Positions 45,978 through 58,608 of a stretch of DNA of 64,000 nt are shown here, one piece after another. The translations under genes were made by a program, and so were the position numbers. The DNA is from Pachyseris speciosa. Its lineage: Eukaryota > Cnidaria > Anthozoa > Scleractinia > Pachyseridae. Numbering within the stretch: the stretch's first letter is position 1; the number at the start of each line of letters is the position of its first letter. The stretch covers positions 687,501 through 751,500 of the forward strand of contig JAEMWC010000053.1 of assembly GCA_016490735.1 (NCBI GenBank), read 5' to 3'. Under the pieces are notes generated by a model. It did no database searches. It saw only the letters and a list, made by a program, of their open reading frames with translations, and had not been told where the DNA came from.

Positions 45978-48900
45978 GGTGTAGCGACTGGGGGCGAGAA
46001 AGTTATGGCCGGTTAAACGTGAGTATAACTAAATAAAAGTGGGGCTCCGGTAGTGATATTGAAGTGGTCAGCCTATAGATTCGGCGCACTTGATGGACCT
46101 GTCAGCTTTAGTTAAAACCTGCTGAGAAAGATGCTGAATTCTTCCGATAGCTAAGTATAATGTGTACTGATGTCCAGCTTAACGGGGAAAAACGTTTGAG
46201 TTCTTTGAAATTTCCGCAATCTTACGTGTAATTGCAACTTATCTTTATCAAACTTAAATAAAGTTAATTATCTCTGATTCAGTACCTGTCCTCAGGCTAT
46301 TTGCATTACCTGTCATTCATGTTTTAGTTCGTTCAAAAAGAAGATCCACGGTGCTGCAAATTTGGCGTCTTCTTGCTGTTCCGTATACAATTAGTTTTCC
46401 GTGTATACTCTTCCAAACAGTAGATTTTTGGAACTCTAAAGAGTTTCCGGGAAAGAAAAAGCTAGGACTATAGCGTGAAATTTAAAACGAGTACACATTA
46501 AACGCATAGCAAGAAAACATTTATGACGCGTCTGTAGCGACGAGATTTATGTAGAATCCTTGAAGATAAAATTTCCCATTTTGTCAATTTCCTTTAACCT
46601 TTTGAATTTCTTTCATAATGAGAATGTTAGTTATTAAACCAACTGAGAAAGTTTAAACCGGGTTAAAAAAAATTAAATATAAAGGTGCTATTACACTCTT
46701 TCTAATATAACACCCTTAATCTGCATATTTAGGAAGAACAAAAAACGACGGCTTTGAAGTATTTACTTATGAAATGTTTTATTAGAACAGCTTTTGAAAG
46801 TACTAGACTTTACTGGTTGAGAAAAATGGAGACCAAACCGTCTCGTTCTATTTTTTCATGAACATTTTTGGTATGATCACAAAACCCAAAATCAAATTAC
46901 TGTGAGATTTCGGATCATATCAAATCTCTAGAAATATCGAAGAATGGGTGTTAATTAAATTTACAACGAAGTAGAATTGAAGAATAGAAGTTTAAAGAAA
47001 ACTGAGTGGTTAATGTCCACCATCCCACACCCCTCATAGTTTCCAAATAATGCGAAATGGTAAAATTACGACTTTGCTACAAATGACTTATCTCAAGTCA
47101 CCTCCATTTCACTGCAAATACAATGAAAGTGAATTAATAGGCAATTTCTGTCGCTCATAGAAACAATACCCAAACCGTCAAATCCACAGCTGGTATAACA
47201 AAGTTATCACTCTATAATATATTTCTGATGTTTCAGAAGCATTGATTCTCCTGCCTGATTTCACAGCTTTTCCAAGATGATGAGATTTTGCGGAATATTA
47301 CAACTTATCATAAACAGCAATAACCTGACCCACCTTCTCTTCTGAAGAACTTAATAGCCAAAGAATACACACTTTAATAGTCGCAATTACAACGGAGGCG
47401 ACGTGGCTGCGCGTCAAAGAGGATGTCTAAAGACAATTAACACTTTTAATCATTTCACTTATTAACTTTTAAGTGTAGTTTTACTGGACAAATAATGAAT
47501 TAGTAACTCATCTTTAATTGCTTTTTCGTTGAATATGTAATGGTAGTGGAATTACAGTCAAGACATTCTCTTGTTGTATCCAACCAAAAATAGAAAAGTA
47601 AAAAATTAGTTCGATTATTTAGGAAAGATGTTCCCAAAATCTGTAAACTATTTTTTCACGCCGTGATCTATCTTTGGTTTCTTCCGGCTTCTCAAACCGT
47701 CAATACTGTTTCTAGAGCATACTTTCCGGTTATGATAAAACAAAATCTCATTTACATTTTGGATCGAGTTTCAGCATCTGCAAAAACCATCCGCAAAGGT
47801 GATCTGTGGTCTAAAAAACCTCTTAGCTATATCGTAAGAGACTTTTCTTATCCATTTCTACGTACGACGTATTTTCAAAGGTTTAAAAAGAAAAGTCTCG
47901 CGTTTTGGACTGTTCAACGTTTTTAACGAGAACCCCCCGAATATTTGCAAAATAAAATATTAAAGGCACACACAATAAGTGGCCTGGCAATCAAATTCTT
48001 TTCATTGCCTCTTTGTAGGGAAAGACTTCAACGCCAAATGATCACAATGTATACGCTAATTCTTTTGCGCCGCAAAATGTTACTTGATTATTAAATAACA
48101 TATGAATAACGTGATAACAATATCACAGTATGTTTCTGTTTTAATAAAATAACGTCGCTTATGGGAAATTATAATTTAATCTCTATAAACAACACCGTCA
48201 GACGAAACTATTGAATTTAATTTCTTTCGTAGAAGGCCTTGAAACTCTCAAGATAATAGAGTCCTTGTCATAGCATTTACTTTCAATCGCGTATAGCATA
48301 AGTATGATAAACTTTAGATTATCGAGCTTAACGGTTACGTGTTCTCGTTTGGTCTTTTCAAGATGTTAAGAATCGACTTCGCTACTCCTTACCTTCTTTT
48401 GTTCTATGAAGACGCCCTCTCAACCCTTTGTTCTCGTGGATTTTAATTATCGTTTTATAACTACGCGATTAATACTTGTTCCAAGAGATGCCGATACCAA
48501 AGGTTTTCCGAATTAGGAATATATTCGAAGAAGTCGAATCCGGCAAAAGGGCAACAGTTAATTTCTTCCTGTAGGATGTCCGTTCATGAAACAGGACGAT
48601 AAAACTGGATACCATTTCTGGCCAGTTAGGAAGTCAAGCTAAAAAAACAGATGCGATTTAAAAAAATTATTTGCGAAAAAAGCATCTTTGTAGGAAGGTC
48701 TTCCTTTGTTCAAAAATGGTGGTTACTTATAGGACCTGTCAAAACTTCTTGCGGCGAAATTGGATCCGCTCATCATTCACCCTTAAGTCATGTGAAGAAG
48801 ACAACCTTTGCAACCACACCTATTCAACAGATAACGTGTAGTACATGAATTTCGGAGGAGTTTATTTCCAAACATTTAACACGATTTGTCGAGAACTAAA

Positions 48901-49500
48901 ATAACCTACACCGTAACAAAACCTTGGTAGTTTTTTGCAGTTTGGCAGTACCGTGGACAGTGACACTGCACGAAATTTGCAGCAATAATACACTATATGT
49001 AATCTTTCCAGCGATCAGTGACACTTTTTTAAAAAATTAACACACATTGAAAATGTTCTGACCTGGACTCGATGCAACACCGATCGATTACCAGCTTCAA
49101 ACTTTCCGGTTACAGAGACGATGTTCTGTAGAAGAATCGCAGTTTTTGTTGTTTTTGTTATTCTGTTCGGCCGCGGTTCCAGTTTTTGTTCCACGCATCG
49201 AGACAAATTTCTATAAGTCATTTCTAGAAGCATAACCTGGACATTTTTCTTGCTTATACCGCCTCCTCTTGTTTCCGACCAGCTCTTGTGAGACAATGTT
49301 CCAGTCCATCAAAATAAATTGAAATTGTGTCTACAGTTTGATGAAATTCGCCCATGGTGTACATAGCCCTCCTTCGCAGACGTCTTTGGGCTCAAGGTCG
49401 CCCACAGAGAAAGTCTGGACGATTTTAGATGGTGAATCGCGGCAAAGGAGTAAGTTTTGAATGTTGTGCGAGCACTAGCACAAATAGTGGAATAGAGAAT
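45978..49500. other. Intergenic, nothing recognised
   Basis: AT-rich with many stop codons in all frames. No exon, RNA gene or element end could be supported. The upstream region of gene B lies at its left edge. Confidence 0.5.
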
Positions 49501-49507
49501 TAACTCT

Positions 49508-49705
49508 AAAGTGTAGCTCAGTCGTGAGTAACGGTATCTAATCCTAAGGTCGTGGGTCGATTCCTACCCAGGTCAAAAGAACTTTGCCTCGTGTGGTAAC
49601 CGTTTCCCGACTAGGGTAGTGCAGTGGGTTCGTGGGCAAGTAGCACTTTAGCCCAAGAATTCTCTGCCACTATATGGTGTACGTAGCCTTGTTGTTGTTT
49701 TGATG
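49508..49705 (+). mobile_element. tRNA-derived SINE (second family)
   Basis: AAGTGTAGCTCAGTCGTGAG (A box) and GTCGTGGGTCGATTCCTACC (B box) at tRNA spacing, followed by a body with GTGGTAACCGTTTCCCGACT. No poly-A or microsatellite tail seen. Confidence 0.7.
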
Positions 49706-50079
49706 GGTTAAAAATTCGCTTGCTTTCGCTCGTACATCTACGTGAAAGCCGTTCCACTCTCTTTGAGCAATGATTGAATATTTTTTTACCAAACTAGTGA
49801 CCAATTACAACCATTCAGAGCAAACAAACCCTGCACTTTTTCCAAAAAGGACTCTAAACTAGTAGTTCTCGGAAAGTTTCATGGAATTCATTCAACTTTG
49901 TTCGGCAACGTTGCAACGCACCGACAGGTTTTCGCGCCCTCTTTTGCTTAGTCATGTGTTGGACAAATGTTCCTTTTTTCCGTTTTCTTTTTCTCTGAGT
50001 TCCTTTCTTTCGTTTTTTTATTCAGATTCTCAATTTTGCGTCGTAAAGTTTTTAATAAAACAATTACTCCACTCGGGCT

Positions 50080-50146
50080 TGCTGGATATGAAATGATTAT
50101 ATTATTGAAATGATTATGTTATTTATCACTTCATATCCAGCGCGCC
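50080..50146. repeat. Small foldback (GCTGGATATGAAATGAT)
   Basis: GCTGGATATGAA...TTCATATCCAGC in a 60-base hairpin. Confidence 0.6.
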
Positions 50147-50633
50147 CTCGTAGAATAATTGTTAATTATAGTATGCTATAAGAATACATAAGCCTATAGA
50201 ATCAATGCAGTACATGGCAGGAAGTTGCGGTGGAATGCCGACGAATATACAACGTACAGCACTAATTCAGTGCAATCCAAGGGTTGTATGAAAATAATTT
50301 AAGGGCATGGTATGACGTATAAGGTCCTTTATAAACTGTACGGATAAGTATACTTTATACTATGCCAAGTAAAATAGAAGAATCTATATTAACACTTGTG
50401 TCAGGAAGTAGGAAAAACAACCTTATACTGCTCATTATACTGCTCTTATAAATCGCCATCATTAGTCACTAAGTAGTAATTAGTCACTAAATCTCCCCAT
50501 ATACCTTACTCATGACAGCTCCTTGCATTTGGTATTTCAGGCAGTGTTTCCACCTTTCCCACCTTTCCTCGTGTATTGGCAAGGGTCAGACCTATCATTT
50601 CGGTTATTTTAAAACGTTACGATATTACAGGCT

Positions 50634-51144
50634 CTGGGGCCCGTTTCTCGAACGTTCCCGGTAACATATCGGGTTCGAAATCATATTTTGAAATCAAGAT
50701 ATCAATAAAAGTAGGGTGTTTTCTGACCTCTAATGAAGTCCATTTTGTTTCTTTAGCTGATAACTTTACTGTTGTCGTAAACATCCACACTTCGTATTGA
50801 TTTGAACAAATTTTAATTGTTGTTTGTCCCTATGTAAAACTACAAAAATCTCGTATACTTCGAAAAACCGACGCGATGTACTCGTAATGAAAACTTCGTA
50901 AGGACTGATCAAAGTCTAATGTACATTCACTTATCTTAAAAGGTTCACGTGTCAATCATAAAATAGAACTGTACAAACAAAACTATATTGTTTCAAATGG
51001 TTGCGCAATAAGTTCTCGCGTGGGGCGTATCCAGCGTCTCCAATGTTTACAACAACTGTATAATTTTGAAACTCCCATCTGGAATGGAAACCAAAACAGC
51101 TTAACGGGCCCGAAAATTACTGGGAGCTTCAAGAAGCGGCCCCA
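50634..51144. mobile_element. MITE with CTGGGGCC ends
   Basis: Left CTGGGGCCCGTTTCTCGAAC, right inverse CTGGGGCCGCTTCTTGAAGC; both continue into CCCGGTAA / CCCAGTAA and CGGG. 511 bp, non-coding. Confidence 0.7.
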
Positions 51145-53115
51145 GGATTGGTGGTGTAGGTGTTTATCTGTTATCACTGCCTGTTGCAACATGAAGCATG
51201 GTGTAACTACACAAACTGAGGATCACACCAACGGAAGCTTTCAAGAATTGTTTTATTCATTATTTGGCTTTAAACTTACAGAAATTGACATTAGTTTTCT
51301 TCCTACTTCATAGTGTGGCCTAAAATATTCTTTACTTCTTTATATTTGTTTTACTTGCTCTTATAACTGTAACGCTGTCTCCTGGCATCTCGTCAAAGTC
51401 GGCCGGTACAATGGAGCATTTCTTCATCTACCACCTCTCCTATAAAAGAAAATAGGCCAGTGCCGCATATAATAACAAATGGAATGAACGAGGAAGAAAC
51501 CAGCCTGCTTACAGGCGGTAATTTGAGTTTTCAAACGAGAGATTCGAAGCCCGGTAAATCCGGTTGCCATATTGAACGATATATGTAGTCGAGGATCTGG
51601 AACGAGTGACAAAGCTAGAGGGAGTGCAAGCAGGATAGGAAGAAAACAAATCACTATACTGTGAGGGGGTAGGGGCAGTTTTGAAATATGATCGTAATTA
51701 CCATAGAGTCTGGTGAACTTTTAATTTAAATCGATAAGGAATTATTACATTGTTTAATAACTTACACAAACACTACAAGGAATGTTTTATCAGCTATCCT
51801 AGCATCTGCGAATTGTTGTTTTAACCCAGCAGAACCCAACGATTACCAAACCTTGGTGAGGTTAGCAAAATGCAGTAATTTCAAGTAAATTAGCCGGTAA
51901 GTGGTATGAATGCACTACACTTAACAACCGATGTAAATATGAAGCAATCTGGGGGCTCTTTGTTTTGTGAGTTTTTTTATGGTGAATATCTAAAGTAATC
52001 ATGTAAACAATATCTTCTTGTTTTGTTTACTTTTTGTTTGCACGAAGACAATCCAATGTACAACGCCAAAAAATAACCTTCCTCGGAACGAAGTCGATTA
52101 TTCTAATCTGTAGATCAGTATTATCTACAAAATAACAGTAGCACAGTAGCCGTCAGTCATTCGCGTTGGGAAGTACTGTAACGCCCTGAACCGAGTAGGA
52201 CCGAGTAGGTCTTGGCATAGCTGGTTCATAGCGTAACAGTATGACACTGAACTTCGTTCTCTGAAGGCTATGGCGCGTTGTCGGAAATGTATGGTGCGTT
52301 GGAATTCATGCTAGTATGAAAATTCTTAACAATGGGCATGCATAATGAGGCAAACAAGCGACTAACAAAATAATTAGCAGGCGCCGAAATTTGTGAACGC
52401 ATAATCTGAGCGATTTGATGTCAATGTTTGACCACCTTACGTTATGTCAATTACCTTAAGATTGAAAGCGAGAGGTCTTTGAAAACAATAATTTAACTAT
52501 AGGATCATCGAGTTTAAATGAAATTCATCAACTACATTTTTTAATATTCGCCTCAGTGTAAAAACATAGCCAAGTTTTGGCAAAAAAGCAAAATAGCCAC
52601 CGTTATTCAAGTTCATATTTTTGAAATCAAATGAAGAGATTTTGTTCCACTTTTCAGGAAATGTGGTTCATATGTATAAAAATAACATGCGCTCCAAATG
52701 TGCTTCCCGTAAGCCCGGCGCAATTATGTAGAGACATTCGATTACATTTGTTTGATGTTAACAGTCAAAAACTTCGGCTGAAAATTTCTCGAAATCGCTC
52801 TCATAGAATTTGTTTTAACTCACTACACAACAGGGAAACTAACTAAACTACAAGTACAGAAGACAGTTTAGAAAGAAAACCTCTAGATTTCAAGAAAATC
52901 GACTGTGAGTAAAAACAATAATGACGTCATTGCGTTGCTATGGTAACTCCGATGTCGATAAAATACACCTCACCCACAATTTTTGGAGAGTGTGGATATC
53001 AATCTCCTGTATTATGTTTTAGTGCGCCATGATTTATATTTAAAGTTGGAAGGTGTCACTACTGAAAAATCCAATCGAGTCACCTTAAGTTTACAATTTC
53101 AAAAGGTTTATTAAC
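51145..53115. other. Intergenic, downstream of gene C
   Basis: No gene seen. Confidence 0.45.
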
Positions 53116-53121
53116 TTTATT
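53116..53121 (-). terminator. Poly(A) signal of gene C
   Basis: AATAAA on the minus strand at 53116, with a second about ten bases further on, some 250 bases beyond the stop at 53373. Confidence 0.5.
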
Positions 53122-53372
53122 ACAAAAGACTTTCATAAGATCTTGATTTTATCCACCAATTCAGAAAGGTGGTCACTTCCGAGGATCTAGTCGATGTTAT
53201 GGCGAGAAAAAGAAGAATGAATTAGTTAATACACTCGCCCGACACCGCTCTAGAATTTCATTGGATAATTATTAGTATTCAAGTACAACACCCTGAGCAC
53301 CCTGCCTCGACAGTAATAACATTGTCTGGCCATCACGTTTGCTTTTATCTGGCAGACCCCAGGATAATCAAA

Positions 53373-53751
53373 TCACTGATTGCCTACCGGATTTCCGTTT
53401 CCACAATATCTCATTTGGCAGTATGGTGTTGGTCGAAGCTTGTACACATAGAATCCACCACAATTACGAACTTCAACAGCGACTGATGTGTAGCAACAAT
53501 CATTGTTTTGATTAAAGCAGATTTTTCTTGAGACACTTCCCTCCGGAACCGATGGCAGCTCTCCTTCCAGCCATCCTGGCACTATAGTCCCGCATCTGAA
53601 GGACTCGGACAGGCATTGGCCATGACATTTCCGGCTTCCCCTTGGAATCTGTACCAAGACGGAGAGAGGCTGTAGTCGCAAGCCGCCTCGGGGGTGTAGA
53701 GATGGTGAACAGAGCGATCGGGCGAATCGAGAGCTTTGTAATGGGTACATT
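53373..53751 (-). CDS. Gene C exon 3: D8C domain, frameshift
   Basis: Acceptor ttcacag, phase 1. First frame: ECTHYKALDSPDRSVHHLYT, EAACDYSLSPSWYRFQGEAG, NVMANACP; second frame: ESFRCGTIVPGWLEGELPSV, KICFNQNNDCC, VEVRNCGGFYVYKLRP, YCQMRYCGNG, and TGA at 53373. Alignment with gene D (ADSCVRYGRCGT) shows that one base is missing near 53601-53612, in or beside a CC run. A donor-like CCG|GTAGGC precedes the stop. Confidence 0.85.
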
Positions 53752-53999
53752 CTGTGAACAAAATAATCTATACCTTAGTCAACGCTTTTAAATTTAAAAC
53801 CACTGTCAGAAAAAGTCTGAGCATTAAATAAAACTGATTGCTCTTCGCGGAAGTGCCACCTATTTTTAGTATTTTGGCATTGTTCATGATCATATGCTAC
53901 CAAAGCTTTCTCTCTGTTTACTTTATTTAAAAGAATAATTAAGTATAACCAGTGCGTAAATGATTTATATGAAATAAGTCATATATGAACTGCGGAAAT

Positions 54000-54200
54000 G
54001 AAATCAAATGAATAATGATCCTCGTAGTTGTGAACGCAATTTATGCAATTGCGTTCAAGAAGCCAGAAAAAAAATCAGGAGGGTATAAACCAGTGACCTC
54101 GCGATACCGGTGCGATGCTCTAACCAACTGAGCTATGAAGCCACTTTCGTTGGGAGCAGGTCAATTGTGGGTTCATATGTTGCCGTGAAAGAGAAGAGTG
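54000..54200 (-). mobile_element. tRNA-derived SINE (third family)
   Basis: Minus strand: GGCTTCATAGCTCAGTTGGT at 54142, TTAGAGCATCGCACCGGTAT, a worn T-arm, then GCAATTGCATAAATTGCGTT and GAGGATCATT. A leader (ACCCACAATTGACCTGCTCC) comes before the tRNA part and is shared with the copy at 62360-62555. The next 100 bases contain a partial repeat (GAGCTGCGGAAATGAAATCA). Confidence 0.75.
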
Positions 54201-54407
54201 TAAATGATGTCTATGAAATAAATCATATATGAGCTGCGGAAATGAAATCAAATGAAGAATGTGCGGAAGACAACGCAGTGTTTGCCGTGAAAAGGTTTCC
54301 AACAAAGGGCTATAGAAAGTGTTTTGAATCATAACAAACCTTAGGTTATCCTATTTTGATCTAGGAAAGATCGCTATCGACATGACATTTTTGCAGGCAA
54401 ACTTTAC

Positions 54408-54713
54408 CTTCGTAAACTAGTCGGTAAACGAAGTTGGCCCTGCCTTTGCCAACACCGGAAACACATCTCTTCGAATCCCCATCTTCATCGTAGGTTAAAT
54501 GAGCCCGCGGTCCACTCCAGCATTCACCATAAAATTGAAGTCCAAAGTAAATGAATCCAGCATCCTTGACCTTTTCAGCGCAGGCTTTGATGGTCTTATT
54601 CAAGTTGTCCCAGTTTATTTGGGATGGCCAGCGGAAATTTTTGACGAGAATTGGAAGAGGTCTTGGCAGGGCCAAGGTGTCTTTAAAACATCCAACTGGT
54701 TCATAACTAATAT
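54408..54713 (-). CDS. Gene C exon 2: WSC-like domain
   Basis: 306 bp, 102 codons, phase 1-1; acceptor tttcttag, donor G|GTAAAG. SYEPVGCFKDTLALPRPLPI, INWDNLNKTIKACAEKVKDA, FIYFGLQFYGECWSG, then DSKRCVSGVGKGRANFVYRL. Intact and the best reference for this subtype (four Cys, GECWSG). Confidence 0.9.
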
Positions 54714-55397
54714 CTAAGAAAAAAAAATAATTAAGGTATTATTTAACAATGGACCATGGAATATGGCAATTTCTACAGTTTTGACTAGCATGGCTTAGCT
54801 GGGGTGGGGCATAAGCCATTATACAATGCCTGAAAAATAATGGCCATGAATTCGTCTTATCTTGCAAAATGAAATCGATAGGAATTATTAAGAATCATCA
54901 AATTGCAGTGGGCACAACCACGCATCGTTCGCTTTCTTCTTATATCCAGAGGCGAGAGCATTACCATACCACCTTAGTATCTTCTTTGAGTCGGAATCGG
55001 CTTTTTATCGTCTAATTTTAGTATATTTAGTATAATGTGACCACGAGCAAAGTCTAACGTTATGCCGGGAAACTTTTCTAAAAAAGTTTCCAAATTAGAC
55101 CAAATTAGAAGAAAAACAAATGAAAACAAGTACCAGCAAAAGTTAATATTACAAAGAGAGCAAGAGACATGCATGTGCATCGAAAGCATCTATTTAATTG
55201 TTGGATAATCCTTCGTATTATTATAAGCTACTGCTCTGTAACAATTCAACTTTGAGTAGCTACAGATTCAAAATTTCTCAGCGGAAACATTTGGTGGCAG
55301 TGATACTTCATCCGTCACCGGATATCATTTCAGCAAAAGGGAGACGGTTTAATTTCTATTTGGATTATGTTCTTAGTAAATAAATTATAGTCCCTAC

Positions 55398-55488
55398 CTT
55401 CTGCGTTGGCAAATTTACTTGATTTTTTGTCAGATCCTATGGCTAGAAACGTGACGGGCACAAACAGGGCGAAACATAATGCTCTCAT
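55398..55488 (-). CDS. Gene C exon 1: signal peptide
   Basis: MRALCFALFVPVTFLAIGS followed by a charged linker (DKKSSKFANAE); donor G|GTAGGG in phase 1. An in-frame extension upstream exists but this Met heads the hydrophobic core. Confidence 0.8.
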
Positions 55489-56469
55489 CTTCAATGTTCT
55501 TGCTAAAACTAGAGGATCGTTGATGATCGTTGACAATAATTTTACCAGTTATCTCTGTGAACCTTCCTGAGCCTAATTCATTACGCCTATAGCGCATTGA
55601 ACAAACAAACCCGATAATAGGAACGCACACTTTGTTAGTTGTCAAAGGCATCCTTCACAAAGAAAAACTTGGAATTGAGCGTACGACAGCTGATAATAAC
55701 GCACAATCGCACTGTTTGAAGACACATCAAACACCCGACCGCTGCTATCGATATTGCTCGCTTTAGCCCGTAAATGGCATGATGTTATAAGCTTTCATTT
55801 TATCGACTTTTAAGCCACTCGACGTCTCAGCATCGCTTTCCTAGCAAGTACTATGAATGTGGATTAACTTAACCTTACTGAAACTTCTATTTCTTGTAAC
55901 AAAGTCGTAACTTAATGGCAAAGCCGTGTCTATTCATTTTCCTGCTTTCAACTGTTCAGTAAATATGCCAAGGCAGTTGAAACAGACTCCAAAATTGTGT
56001 ATCCTGTAATCATTTCCGACAAAACCTACTACAGGTGTAAAGTCAAACCTTATTAAAATATCAATAATAAGGATAATCGAAAAACCGGAAAGATTTTTAT
56101 TCTTTCCGTCAGAACTCTACAACGTGTCAGTTGCCCCTCTGTTAACAAACTCCAAGCGCAGTTTCAAAGTCGACCCTGTTAATTAGACAAAGTTTTCAGT
56201 TAGCATTTTTATTTCTTTACACTGATGTACTAGTCGTATCCCTCCAAACCGAAATATTTTCTACAGCCGTACGCAATTTTATATGAAACCATAGATTGAA
56301 GCTATTTTTATACGTTGATTCCCTTTGCCTAATTTTTATTGAGGCGACAAGTGTTATAACTTTAGAAGAATGGTGTATTATTATTTGAACTTGGATGGGT
56401 CGAATAAAAATCCGGTCTACAATTCACGTTTATTTTCGTCGCTTCATGTTCAGTAATAGCTTTAATTTC
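55489..56469. other. Intergenic, upstream of gene C
   Basis: Nothing recognised. Confidence 0.5.
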
Positions 56470-56815
56470 CAACATCTTTAAAAAGTGAGGCGTTCATTTC
56501 TAACCAATTCTTGTTTTTGCCCTTTCATATAATGCCCATACTTTGACTTAAACAAACACAAAGGCGCGCTGTGACGGTAGATGTATCCAAATAATTTACA
56601 TTGAACTACTGCTCGTGGAAGTTCGAACACAATAAACCTTGTCAACATCTTTAAAAAGTGAGGCGTTCATTTCTAACCAATTCTTGTTTTTGCCCTTTCA
56701 TATAATGCCCATACTTTGACTTAAACAAACACAAAGGCGCACTGTGACGGTAGATGTATCCAAATAATTTACACTGAACTACTGCGCGTGGAAGTTCGAA
56801 CACAATAAACCTTGT
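56470..56815 (-). repeat. 173-bp tandem duplication carrying a small ORF twice
   Basis: 56470-56642 and 56643-56815 are the same but for three bases. On the minus strand each contains an open frame from Met to a shared end (NERLTF, TAA). Confidence 0.9.
56478..56651 (-). CDS. Small ORF, copy 2 (57 residues)
   Basis: In the second repeat unit the frame opens at its own ATG (AAGATGTTGACAAGG, MLTRFIVFELPRAVVQ) and ends in the same NERLTF TAA. Three base changes from copy 1, all at third codon positions and silent (CGC/CGA, CAG/CAA, AGT/AGC). Confidence 0.35.
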   Translation of the reverse strand, partial: KMLTRFIVFELPRAVVQCKLFGYIYRHSAPLCLFKSKYGHYMKGQKQELVRNERLTF

Positions 56816-56833
56816 CAAGGTTTGAGACGCCAT
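56651..56833 (-). CDS. Small ORF, copy 1 (60 residues)
   Basis: Starts AAAATGGCG, a strong context, with MASQTLTRFIVFELPRAVVQ and ends KQELVRNERLTF, TAA. Basic, two cysteines, no recognised domain. It may be a coding remnant or a short real gene; see copy 2, which differs only at synonymous sites. Confidence 0.4.
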   Translation of the reverse strand: MASQTLTRFIVFELPRAVVQCKLFGYIYRHSAPLCLFKSKYGHYMKGQKQELVRNERLTF

Positions 56834-57392
56834 TTTGATGGGCAGACAAACGCTTCGGATAACAGTGTTTATATAGGGACTGTCCGGTGTCAAATAACTT
56901 GTCAAAACGTTGGATGCCGAAAACGTTCTGAACTGAAAGCTAAAGTTACTAGCCAAAGGATTTTAATGTCAAAATCTGAGGATCTTACCTTTCCTAAAAT
57001 TTAGCCGGTGGTTAATTTCTCTTGATATACGACTGGCTCGTTCAACGGTCAAGATGAATGAATTCTCGTGCTGTGATTGGCTACCTGCGAGGTCAAGATG
57101 GAGCCATCTTGACCGCTCGGGATAGCCCGTTTGTCCCGCGTTTTACTGTCTTTTAATAGCCTCCTTTGAGTCTTACTTAATAAATTGTAGCTCACGAGAA
57201 AGTTTCACGACGAGAATCTACCTGTGCTGGAATAAAATTAGGCGTTGTGATAATTAAGGAAAATAGTATCATTCTTTGAGTTACCTCAGCTTAAGCTATT
57301 TTTTCGAAAACAAATTAAAAATCTACGTGACTCTGTCCTTGTTTGTTCTCCTATTTATAATAAACACTAGGAAAAGGCATAAGTTTGGGTTT

Positions 57393-57674
57393 TAGAGCGG
57401 TTTTCAATTGAGTGTTGAAAGTTATTATGGTTTTGGTTTTGCATTGCTTCGCTCTGTGATTGGTCAGGAAAACTCGCGCCACTTTCTCAACCAATGAGAA
57501 GCAAACCCAAAACCAATTGTAATTTGCACGCGCGTATTTTCCCGCCCTTTACGCCGGCTACATGTAATTGCTTCGTATTCTGATTAGCTTATTACATTGC
57601 TTACTTCTGTTGTGACTGGTTGGAGTAATTGCTTTGGTTTTGGTTTAACGACACTCAATTGAAAAACGCTCTAG
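57393..57674. mobile_element. MITE with TAGAGCGGTTTTCAATTGAG ends
   Basis: Left TAGAGCGGTTTTCAATTGAG; right inverse CTAGAGCGTTTTTCAATTGA, both continuing in GTGT. 282 bp, internal pieces TGGTTTTGG repeated in both orientations. Confidence 0.75.
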
Positions 57675-58257
57675 TAAACCACTAAATCCACCATTTAAGG
57701 CCAGTTAGCCCTCGTGACTTGACAAAAGGTCAGTTGCCGTCCCTCCTTCAATGATTTAGCAATGACAACCAGGACTTCTTGTCAACGGCGCGCGCAGACC
57801 TAAAAACCGACTTGACCAATGGCAGAGCAGCAAATTGAACACCGGAAGTTGTGTTCAGTCCTTTCCGCGCGCTCTCGCGTCCTCAAATGATGTTCCCGTT
57901 CTGTTGCTAAATTAGGCTAGTGTTCATCAACGGCTACTTTTGTGACCACACGACAAAGTTTATCCAATTCCCCCCGCCCCCCCTTCCCCTTCCCAATTTG
58001 GAAAGTTGCCATGTGTGTCCCCGGGGACTCCGAAATGGACTTTGCACCTTTAACGGATTCCAATTAAATCTCTGGAGTTGAATTCGCAGATGCTAACGAA
58101 TGGATTTCGCCCTAATCGCGCTTATGTCCTAGCTTCTACTAAAGGTGAATCTGTCCGGTTGCTAAACTGGTTTTTTGTAAGCATTCATGACGCTTAGACA
58201 ATGTGATTAGGTTCTTGTTCGTCACTTTATTTTTTCAGCTCAAGCAAACCACGAAAC

Positions 58258-58327
58258 ATGTCCTTCTTAACTCTGCAACCGGATACTGATGTTCTTCAAG
58301 CACTGCTGTCTATAAACCTAGAAATAG
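58258..58327 (+). CDS. Candidate first coding exon, unknown protein
   Basis: After acceptor tattttttcag, ATG opens MSFLTLQPDTDVLQALLSIN, LEI and meets donor G|GTAAAA in phase 1. The upstream 57780-57960 is more GC/CpG-rich than its surroundings, as a promoter might be. No continuing exon was found, so this is only a possibility. Confidence 0.3.
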
Positions 58328-58608
58328 GTAAAAAAATGTAATAAGTTATTCTGGAAAAGCACACGAAATACATAACATCCAAGAAACATTGACATTTTCC
58401 TCTCTTTTCTTAACTTCATTTTTAAAGGGAAGGCATTTACTAAATTAGTTCCTTTTTGTTGGGTTCATCCAATCAATTCAATACGTCCTGTCCAATCGTC
58501 TGTCCAAGTAGTTAGGTTTGCTTGATGAGCATTATGGGAATTTTTCATCCATTATTGGGCTTGTGAGTACCTTAAATACGCTATAACGCAATTTTGAAAG
58601 CAATTAAA

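Larger units (their letters stand above)
53373..55488 (-). other. Gene C: secreted WSC-like + D8C protein, one frameshift
   Basis: Three exons (55398-55488, 54408-54713, 53373-53751) with the architecture of gene B: leader, WSC-like, D8C, stop. About 258 residues if the D8C frame is whole. A single missing base in the D8C exon is the only defect, so this may be a working gene with an assembly error. It is in the same orientation as genes B and D. Confidence 0.75.

Noticed and set aside
51424..51654. Frame starting with a leader-like hydrophobic stretch
   Set aside because: No phase-1 donor after the leader and no partner exon of the cluster nearby; chance hydrophobic run.
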